Source of the DNA: Pachyseris speciosa
Taxonomy: Eukaryota; Cnidaria; Anthozoa; Scleractinia; Pachyseridae
NCBI GenBank assembly: GCA_016490735.1
Contig: JAEMWC010001008.1
Coordinates: 26,001 to 90,000, forward strand
DNA: 64,000 nucleotides
Direction: 5' to 3'
A program made the position numbers and the translations under genes. Positions 48,332-59,064 of this stretch are shown piece after piece. Below the pieces are notes generated by a model, which did no database searches, had not been told where the DNA came from, and was given only the letters and a program-made list of their open reading frames with translations. Each line of letters starts with the position of its first letter. Position 1 is the first letter of the stretch.

Positions 48332-50190
48332 AAAACTATGTTTCGATTATTCCGTAGCACAGTGCTCGATACGTTAAAGTAGAGCAAAATAGTGATTTTG
48401 TTGTTGATTCTGTCGAGGATTTCTTTACTGATTTTGCCTATCTCGGATTTAGTGGGGTTAATTAGTCGGCAGGTCGGTTTGTTAGCGAAGTTCGGTTTGT
48501 GGTCTTTCAGTGTTATAAATGCGTCTTTGTTAGCAGTGGCGTCCACTCTGTCGTCGATACCCAGCTTCGTCACGAGTACATCCAAATTCAACCAATGGAA
48601 AAACACGACTTCCGTGATCGAGTGGTTTAAAGCTATTGAAAACAAACAACACCACAGTTTTATTTGCTTCGACATCGTAGAATTCTACCCCTCCATCAGC
48701 CAAGACCTTCTAAACAGAGCACTCGATTTTGCCTCAGCTTACGACAACATCACAAGCGACGAAAGAAACATTATAATACATGCTAAAAATTCGATCCTCA
48801 TACACAAGCAACAAAAATGGCAAAAGAAGGGCGACACAACATTTGACGTTACCATGGGCAGCTATGACGGCGCTGAGACATGTGAGCTGGTAGGAAGTTT
48901 CCTTCTTTCACAATTACAAAACCTTGACGTCAACATAGGACTATACAGGGACGACGGACTGGCCATTTCTAACGCCTCAGCGAGAGACACAGAGAACATA
49001 AAGAAGGAAATTTGCCACGTCTTTAACCGCAATGGACTACGCATCACAATTGAAGCCAACAAACAGATCATTAACTTCCTAGACGTCACCTTCAACCTGA
49101 ACAACAGCACCTATCAGCCGTTCACAAAACCTAACACCACGCTGCAGTACGTCCATCGCGAGAGCAACCATCCACCAATCACCACAAAGAACATTCCCGC
49201 CGGCATAAACAAACGACTGTCATCACTTTCATCGGACAAAGCATCGTTCGACCAAGCCGCCCCTCCATACCAAAAAGCACTCGACGAGAACGGATACCAC
49301 TACACTCTTCACTATGAACCAACTACGTCTGCCAAACAGAAAAACAGACAACGAAACAACATCCTCTGGTACAACCCCCATTCAGCAAAAACGTCAACAC
49401 CAATATCGGACACAGATTCCTCACCCTAGTAGACAAACACTTTCCTAAAGACCACAAGCTAAGAAAAATCTTTAACCGCAATACCGTCAAGATCAGCTAC
49501 AGCTGCATGAATAACACTAAACAGATTATCGACAATCACAACAAACGCATTTTGAATCCACCCGTACACACCGATGAAGCCGCAAACAACGCCTTCGACA
49601 ACAGAACATGCAACTGCCGACAAAAGAACGCGTGCCCACTTAACGGAAACTGCCTCCACTCATCAATCATCTACCAAGCAACCGTCACACGAAAGGACAA
49701 TAACACTTCTGAAACGTACATCGGACTCACAGAAAACGACTTCAAGACAAGATACAGGAACCACACTGCATCATTCCGTCACGCAAAACACAGAAACTCC
49801 ACCGAACTCAGCAAACATATCTGGTCTCTTAAAGACAAGAACATTGACCACTTTATCTCATGGCGTATCATTTCGTCAAGCTCATCCTACAACAGCTCAA
49901 GTAAAAGATGTAATCTCTGTCTTAAAGAGAAATTTTTAATAATCTGCCGACCTGATTTGTCATCACTTAACAAACGTAATGAACTTGTATCTTCTTGCCG
50001 CCACAGGAACAAAGCGTTGCTACGCAACAACTAAACATTTAATCATTTGAATTAACCGCATCATCGCTTATGTAAATATTATAGTATAAGAACGACGGTT
50101 ATGAATATTCTTGTCATTAAAATCCCCTGAAGAGTGAGCAATCACGAAACAGGCTTGTAGGGATAAAAAGAGTAGTTTTTTTCTATTTTT

Positions 50191-50226
<36 letters not shown>

Positions 50227-53200
50227 TGACTACGGCGAATGATTTAGGATGATTGTGTAGATGAAACCGACAGCGAACGATTAAAAAGTTCCAAACGCTT
50301 GAAACGATTGAAATGCAGCTAAAAATATCAAACGATTGAAATGATCAAAATGATTGAAACGATTTGTTTTGCACGATTGAAATGCTAAACTCTGTGAACC
50401 AAACACACGATGCAAACGCCATGTGCACGATAATTTCCATCGCCGGATCTCTTGACGACGAACCCAAACTTGTCAAAGCCACTGTTTCATTATCAACTTG
50501 TTCAAAGTTTAATGCGACAGATGAGAAAGTACAATTAATGTGCATCTCAAAAAGGTAAGAATTAGTGTGATATTGTTGTAGGCCACAATTTTAAGTGAAA
50601 ATTTGTCCACCTTGTTTCTTCCGAATTTGAACAGTTTTGCGCGAACATGTTTATTAAGTTTTTTTTAATTTTTCACACGAAATAATAGGTTTTCTTGATA
50701 ATTTCTTGTATACAGGTTCATGCACATAAAATTTAGTTTATGTTTTTGTTTCTGAAGTTTCCTGATAGTTTCTATGTTTCTTGCTTTGGGCTGGTTTTTA
50801 GTGTCACACCCAATTTGTTATGCATGTGGTAACCAACACCGTGCGCAAGGCCTTCAACAAGAAGACCTCTTGTTGGGTTCTTATTGCCAGATATTCTATT
50901 TGAATATGCAGAATGCAGGATAAACCTCTTGAAATGGAAAATTTCAAATCATTTCAGCTTTCACTCGCATCCTATTAGTGCATCCAATGCCTTGTAAATT
51001 TAATTACCCCTAGTGGTATAACGTAAATTTTTATTTTAATATTAATTAATATTGTAGGGCACCAAGAATTGTACTGATTCTGTTAGTAGGTTGAGGCTGT
51101 GTAATGTATTGTCATAACTACATGTAGCATTAGATAGGTAAGTTATTTAAATAGTTAGTATTATAAACAATGTTATTTTGTAGTGTCCATGTTCTTGAAA
51201 TAAACTGTATGTATGACCAAAACAAAAAACAAAAAAAACTCAAGCAAATTCATACGTCAGGTCATGGAAACAAACTTCCAGTATCGGCTTATCGTACCGG
51301 GCTGATGTTAGGTGACAGTCACTTGAAGCTCTAACTTTTTGACTCACACCTCGATCCTCGATACTCAAAAGCTTCAAGGATCGAGGCTCAAGTTGAGTGC
51401 ATCAAGTTTTGAGTCAAGTGAATTGAGTATCAAGTCGAACACTTCGAGTTTTGAGACAAGAAAACAAAAAACATTAGTTTTTTTACACGTCTTAACAGAG
51501 GAGAGTTAACTGTAGGTTCGTTATAACAGTATGGCATGTAAGCTAATGGAAAAGAGTCATTTATATGCCCATAGACAAGCTGCTACTACAAGTCACCTCA
51601 TGAATCTGTTCTTGATAGGCATCTTGACCCAGCAACATGTCTCCCAGGTGCACACAAGGTGGCTAATCACAGAGACTTGTCCATGCAACTTGTTCCGTAG
51701 TGTGTCTTGATCTTAAAAACTTCTTGAAGTGTCAAATTATTAAGTATACACAAACATTTTGGGTTGTGCCCTTCTTCAGCTCTTTTCCATGCCTAAATTA
51801 AACATAAGTCATAATGATAGTTTGTTATTGTGCCTTGTTAATATTCATGGAAAATTGGGGAGCAGAGAAAATCGTCCAAATACAGGGTTTTCCTTTTCAA
51901 ATGGAGTTGCAATTGACTTGAGCAAAGCAGGTGGAGATTATGGGTGCGAAAGCGATAATTACTGAACAATAGCAATTCTTTGGCACACAGCTGCTGGCGA
52001 TTGAGCGATTCACAGGCGGCGAAAATTGCCGGTCGCCGGCCAAAAAGGAAAACCCTGCAAATAATGGAGGTCCAGATAAGTGATGTTTGACTGTTGCGAG
52101 CTATGCCAGACAGTTTAGAAGTAACTGTATGTATTAGGCAGTGACAACTGCGTGTACTGTACATGTAGTCAAGAGTAATTTGCACACAGAACACAAAAGT
52201 AATATTGGTATACTGTCATGGTTTTCTTACTATTAAAATTAATTAATGAAAAAATTCTTTGTTTATAGTGGAAATGCACTTACTATTAATAGCTACTCTA
52301 GCTAGTTCCCAGGCACTCCCCTTAAATATCTCAAAACAAATCATTCAAATAAACATACCAAGGTCAAGAAACCCAATTGGCAGGATGCGAACCAGTTGGC
52401 TATTTTCAAGCATGGCCAACTCCAGCTAGCAGCCAGGGCAGGCCTTGAACCCAGGGCCTCTGCAGTCCAGCACCCTAACTGCTCGGCCAAGCTGCCTCCT
52501 ATAGTAAACAATAGTAATAGTAATGATGTTATTTCTAGTAAGTACTATCTGTACTGTGCATTTGCTATAGTAGTAGTAGTCTTTATTTCACTGATAAAAT
52601 ACATATCAAGTGTTACATGGATTATATATAACTATTAAATACTTAAAAATGCGCCAAATATACATTAATTACCAATAGCTAAATTGTAATTAAAACTAAG
52701 TCTGTTAATAAAAGAATTCTTAAAACGCTCAGTATTACAAATTGGAAATGTAGGCTTGACTTGTCTAAGCTTAAGGGTAGCAGGGTTAATCCTAGGAAGG
52801 GAGTGATGTAAAGGATGACTTTCCCACTCGCTTAATTTCTTAAAAATACCTTTATCGGACTTTTCTAAGGAATTAATAATGGAAACAGGAGTGGACGTGT
52901 ATCTTCGTTTATGACAACGATCAAGGAAACATTGTATGGTATTAAGTTCTGGTGGAGATGAACCATATACAGATATTCCATACATAAGCTTAGGCAAAAC
53001 TAAAGTGCTGAATAATTTATCCAACTCCGCCTGACAATACCCTTCCTTCCTTAGAGTTCTTAGAATATATAGACATTTATTAGCTATGGCCAGCTTATTC
53101 TTGACATGAACAGAGAACCTACAATTTTCCTGAAATGTAACCCCTAAAATACATAGTTCTGGATGTTGTGGGGTATTCTTTACTGTCTCTAGTACATTAC

Positions 53201-56200
53201 TTGTCGATCAAAACGATGTTGTTTCCGAAGGGATAAGAGAGTACTCCTCGCGTAAGAGATATGCTTCGCGGAACCGAAGCATGAACCCTGTTGTCTGCCG
53301 TTATTAACAGCACATTTCGGCAAATGTTTCTCACTCTTCCTGTCATCTTCCGGCCCAGGATCAGTAGAGATATCCTTGAAAATTGTAATGTCAAGCACAG
53401 GTTCCAAGTCTGGAGCACTGAGTAGGATAATAACCATGTTTATGTAGGACAAAAATTCCACGACGCAACCATGCTACCTGTTGCCTCGTGTACTTGATCC
53501 AACATGCCGTTTTCAACTGCAAACTTTCCGTAAATCCAAGCCTTCTTGCGAATTCGCCTTTCCTTGGCAATCCAAGAGCGTAAGCAGAATGATAATCACC
53601 AGAAGCAGGCTTAAAATAACTAATAAAAATTGAAATAATTATAAAAATGTACGGAGCTAATTTAAGTTTGGCCGCCATGTTCCGGCGCCGGCGCAAACTG
53701 CCTATAGACAATTGATTGTAAAAACACACACATGTTACAGGTATACCTCAGAGGGTTAAATATCTGACATAAACAAAAATAACCATGAAAAGAGTTGAAC
53801 TTTACAACTACAGCAAAGAAAACTTGTGAAATTTTTGACATTGGTATGATTGCCATATTATCATTCATCACACTTACAAGTACTTGAAGATCACAGTATT
53901 GCATTAACTTTCCATCAGTGCACTGTTTTCTACCTTTTTGCTTGAAATTATACTCTTTCTTGCATGTATTTAATTTACTAATTTTTAATTCTCTATTAAA
54001 ATAGGTCATCCTATCTGTAATGTTACAGTACAGACTGTCTGTATCTTTTTTAACAATGTCAAGAATAAAAAACATTAAAAAGTGGTTGCCACTAGCAACC
54101 CAGCACTTGGCACCATCATTCAATAGCATCGTGCTGTGGAAGTAGAAGTGATACAAGATAGTTGCCTTATGCTGTACAAACCATGTGAAGCCCTCACTAT
54201 ATGCTCCATCTTTAAGCTGAAACTACTTCTTTCTTGTTTTCTTGACAAATGGAATAATGGAAGTTTTGTTTTCTTTAATATCAGGCCAAAGGAGAGTTTC
54301 TGTCACTATCACGTGTTCCGCCACCTTCAGAGCATCAAATCTCAGCCCTGAGCAGGCTTCTGGACTCAATCTTTATAGAGCATGGTCTGTGCCCTGTGAA
54401 GGATTTACCTGCCCGTCAAGAGGTTGCTAATGATGTTGGTAGGACTGTGTCTGTCGTACATGCGGGTGAGTAATTCATTTAAGAAACAGTCATGATGATT
54501 ATTAACGGAGTAATACACACGCATTACTGCCTCAATCTATGCTTTTAATTTGCAAGAAAGAAACCAGCATCCTAAACTTGTGACATACAGCCTGTAGCAC
54601 TACTGTAGTTCTTATTTCAAACAAAAAAATTTGTCGGTGCATTCTGAATAATTATCTAAATCTAATTTAGTTCCTTTTTTATTTCCCAGAAAGTTTAATA
54701 ATGGATATGTTACTACATGTATAAAAATGTTACTTTGGTTTAGTGAGTTTGAAATAAACCAGCAGAAGTGTAAAAGTGAATCATCCTTATTTGACATGAA
54801 ATGAGGCAACCAAGCATGAATAAATATATTTATTGCTGCATATAATTTATTGGAACTTGTACATTGAAGTTCAGACAACTGCTTGCCTGCCATAACCATG
54901 GTTTTTTGCGTACTGCATCTTTCAAAACTGTGGAAATTCTGAACTCCAAGTGGTTGTATTTACCACAGCAGACAATCCCAACTGAAGAGAAATTAATAAA
55001 AGAGATAGAGACCTGTCAGTAACAATGCACAAACTCTGACTATGCTCTGATCTTAAGTAAACTTATTTGATAAATATTTTTGAGAGGTCAGCTATAATTA
55101 TTGATGGAAGTGAAAAACATTTCCGCTGGTTGGATTTTGAATTTCAGAGTTTGCATTGTTATTCTAAAGCACAGTGAATTGAGGGACATTACAGGGACAC
55201 TTTTCACATTGCATATCACTATGTACACTGTAAATGTACACTACATGCATTGTACATATCAGTAATAATTGTATGTTACTCTTCGCAGATTGTACTGTTT
55301 CTCTATATGGATCTTCATTTACTGGTTTTGGGCTGAAAGACAGTGATGTTAATCTTGACCTTGTCATCCCTGAGGAGGTATGTATAATTAGGTACCTTGT
55401 TGACTGTCATTTTTGCAGTTGTAAGAAAAAGACAAAGTCTGTAATTTCAGCTGAGCGGGGTTTCCACAGTTAGGGAAAAGTCAGGGAAAACAGAATTATT
55501 ATTTTGAAGGTCAAGGAAAAGTCGGAAATTGTGCATCAAGTCAGTGAAATTCTAAATTCTCCCTGAAAGTCAGTGAAAAGTCAGGGAATTTTACTCTTGG
55601 TGAGCCACTAGGATTGTGAAAGGTTTCCTTGTGGTAATGATAAATAATGTTGTTTCAAGAAATTTCTACAAAGGAAGCAATTTCTGTGGCTTTGTTACTC
55701 GTCTGGGGTTTGTCAGTGCAAATTGGTTTGTGGTCAGTGAAACTGTAGGGAAATAATGTTCATTGAATTTTTTTCAATTTCAATGAGTTTCAACCCTATA
55801 TATTGAAAGACAGTTTTATTATATATGACTAGCTATTACTGTTCTTCAAGTTTCTAATTTGGGTAAGATGGAGCCTTTAGTTAAAAGAGACCAGCAGATA
55901 ACTTGGAAATTTTCAGTCCTTGTAATTCACAACCTGTGTCAGTGGATAACTTACTCTGTGTCCACAAGTTGAAAATTTTAGTTTTAATTAAGAGATTTTG
56001 AGGAAGCCACAAGTTGAGTAACTATCTAGTTTTGCTTTGCTCTGCAAGGTCACAGTCTTTCAATAGTATCATTCAGGGCTACTGAGACTTTCTAAAACAA
56101 GGTTAAAGTTTAATTATGAAAGCCCCAACTTCATTGCCCAGCCTTCACTCAACCTTGAGATGTAACTTATGCGAGACCTGAACACCAGGAATTATGTCAG

Positions 56201-59025
56201 TTTGTGGGATCTTTTACGCACCCTTTGAGTGTGAGGTGAGAGAGACAAATTAAGCCAACTCCTTCACATCTCTGCCTTATGATGTGTTTATCTGAACTGA
56301 ACTAGATATTGAGCACAGTACACAGCCGGCATTATCCCGGCCTCTGGTTTGTGATCTGGTCTACGGTTGGAGCCCACAACCTTCTGCTCAGCAGCCCAGA
56401 AATATTAACAACTGAGCCAACAGGACGATGGTTTAATGAGAAACTTTTTCCTAACATATATTATATGTTTTCTTTTATTTTATTTTTTAATTTTTAACAG
56501 GCAAATGTGCCCCACATTCTCTTGTCAATTTTGGAGTTGCTTCAGAAAGATGGTAAGTTAACTGTTTCATTTGAAGAAGACATAAAAATATCAAGGAGAA
56601 CATCTGTGGTCAATTTTACCCATTTAATTCAGGTTTACAGGTACAATGTAGATTCAGAAGTTTGAAATATGAAACAAGTCTTCTTTTATACAGTTATTTT
56701 AAATTTTAGAATCCTTGAATGAAGGTAAACCATAGCATTCTACTGTAAGCCATGGCTACACAAGCTATTTTTTGCTCGCACCAGTGATGCATTTTTTTCA
56801 AATTTGCCGTGTTACCAGCATGTGAGGGTGGCTACATGGCCAACTACAATACTGGGCAAAAGTAAGTTAAGTTAAGTCAAAGCTATTGAGAATCAAGCAT
56901 TGAGTATCAAGGTTTGAGGTTTGAGTTTCAAGGATCAAGTTTTGAGATGCTTGTACAATTTTTGTACAATCTTGAAGCCATGGTTTTAATGGCATAGAAA
57001 GTTTACCAGGGTTCCAGCATAATTATTTTATATAAGCCAAATAAAATCTTTAATTAAAACTATTTAACCCTTATTTCAGATAATTACTGTGACGTGAAAA
57101 GTGAATTTGACGCCAAGGTGCCCCGGATATTATTCAAACATGCATCCAGGTGTGTGAGCTTTGTGATATCAATTTTTAATTTGATTTTTTGCTCATTTCT
57201 GAAAATAAAAGTTTTAGTGTTCAACAATTTACAGTGTAGAATAAAAATTAGACTGGCCACAAGTCGACCTCTCGAGTCTTACAGCAAAACAACCGAGAGG
57301 AGTGAGCTTTTTAGCCCGAAAGTGGCTGAGCGAGCCAGAAAGTCACGAGAGGTTATACAATAACTTTTCTTGCTTGAAGGGTTTTCATTTGCATTTCATG
57401 CCAAAAATGGGACGTGGCGTGACTCGCATTTGGAAGAAGAGCATCATTTATCACTTTCGCAATCAACTCCATGTTGGAATTTCAACTACAAGTCATGTTT
57501 TGTTGCTCATAATTACTTTTGATTGACAACTTTACCCCCAAGGGTCCCAAAGTTCTGCTCTGATTGGTTTAAGTGCAGCGGAGTGTTTTTGGGTCACTAA
57601 AATTGGCGCCAATCAAGTGTGAAAAGTCCTTCATCCTGCACCATATTAAAATAATAGGACGAAGGACATATTTTGAAAGTCTAATTAAAAATGGGTTGAG
57701 CGATATAAAGAGTGAACAATGTTTCGATGACTGCATGTCATTGTTATTAAGTTCGAAATAAATGATATAATTGATTATAATTATATATAGTAACAATGGT
57801 GTAAAAATATTTAGGGAATTAAAAAGGGAGTTAAATTATTCAATTGTTATGCAAAAAGTTTGGCGTGAACTGAGTCCGACTCACATTTTATGTCACTCAT
57901 TTAAATTATTCTAAACTGTTTGTTCATTCATTCAGAAAATAATGTCTTGGGCATTTATACTATATTTATAACATAATATTTATAACATTTATTTTTTATC
58001 TTCTCTCATTTTGCTTGCTTTTTTCTCTGCTGTGTGGTCCCACCATTCTAAATCAGTAATTCACCTTGTTCTTAAAAATCATAGAGTGGTTTTCAATATC
58101 GATATTCAATATTGCATTGCTTTGCTCTGTGGTTGGCCAGCAAAACTTGCATGGCTTTCTTAAACAATGAGAATTATAAAAAGCAAAGCCAGTTGTGACT
58201 TGCACTCATGCATTTTCCTGCACTTTGCACTGGTTGAATTGCTTCGAATTCTGATTGGTTCATTACGCTGTTCAGTCTGTTGTGATTGGCTGGAGTAATT
58301 ACTTTGGTTTTGGTTTTGGTTTTACGACACTCAACTGAAAAATATAATACTCTATAATAAGCTGGCATAATTTAAGAGGATACATTTCAAATTGTACAGC
58401 TGCTCAGCTGGTCTTTTAATCAGAGGTTTGTTCTACTGTATGGCATCAATCTCAATCTGTACCCAAAAAATAGTTTGCAGCCTTATTACTTGAAATTGCT
58501 AAGTTAAAATGCACCAAAATTAAGTGTCACTAAAATTTGATCAATGCAAAATTAATGTGACTCCACGTGGGTATTCTATTCTATGCAACTGACATACTGC
58601 ATCAATTGATAATCTTACCATTTTCTGCAGTCACAGCCAAATGCATGCAAATACGAGTGAAGACAGTATTAAGATATGACATACAGTAAGAGTTGCAGTT
58701 TAGTTTGTTTTGTTCAAAATTAAGTTGTAGAACATTGTATAAATTTTTTTTTCATATATACACTGGATAGTGATTAAATGCAGCTAAAGTTTTACATTTA
58801 CGATCTTATGACAGAAAGCTCTATTGTCGCAGATCATCATTAACATTTTGAAAAAATTCTTCAAAGTTTCAGTTTGTGAAATCTTGAAAATTAATTGCTA
58901 ATAAAATTAATCACTAAATCAAGGTGCCTCAAAATTTTCATATAACAAGGTTCATTCTATGAAATTGACCCACCTGACAAAAAGATGATACCAGTGTATG
59001 TTTGTAGGATGATGTAGGTGTACAT

Positions 59026-59064
<39 letters not shown>

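Larger units (their letters stand above)
48330..50192 (+). mobile_element. Penelope-like retroelement with 5' inversion, inserted in the transposon's right arm
   Basis: A 5'-truncated element lies between two TA tracts. The plus strand carries RT from [13 protein letters not shown] through the YRDD active site (48944-48955) to the GIY-YIG nuclease ([17 protein letters not shown]) and [12 protein letters not shown] at the stop. The upstream RT segment is present but inverted. The 3' UTR ends with a hammerhead ribozyme. The interruption is defined by the uninterrupted arm at 39655-39700. Confidence 0.88.
35452..50852. mobile_element. 15.4-kb DNA transposon carrying integrase-like and HECT ubiquitin-ligase-like genes
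   Basis: Ends are 27-bp terminal inverted repeats with one mismatch (GGCCTTGCG(C/T)ACGGTG...ACCAC; 35452-35478 and 50826-50852), flanked by TTCA. Order inside: left terminal arm (to about 36040), internal inverted repeat, integrase gene (+), HECT gene (-), internal inverted repeat, right terminal arm (about 47690-50852, split by a Penelope insertion). The two genes converge; their start codons, both ATGGCGG, lie just inside the internal repeats. A related deleted derivative, several MITEs and a retroelement are nested within. Integrase-type transposase and 4-bp duplication recall Ginger elements, but the GGCC ends differ from their TGT ends. I cannot place it in a named superfamily. Both genes are disabled, so this copy is not autonomous. 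Confidence 0.9.

Noticed and set aside
48277..48350. Repetitive Ile-Tyr protein end
   Set aside because: It is the (TA)n tract read through; only the RT-like part of that frame is meaningful.
49574..49939. Plus-strand frame of 121 codons, Thr-rich
   Set aside because: Out-of-frame reading of the GIY-YIG region of the Penelope-like element.
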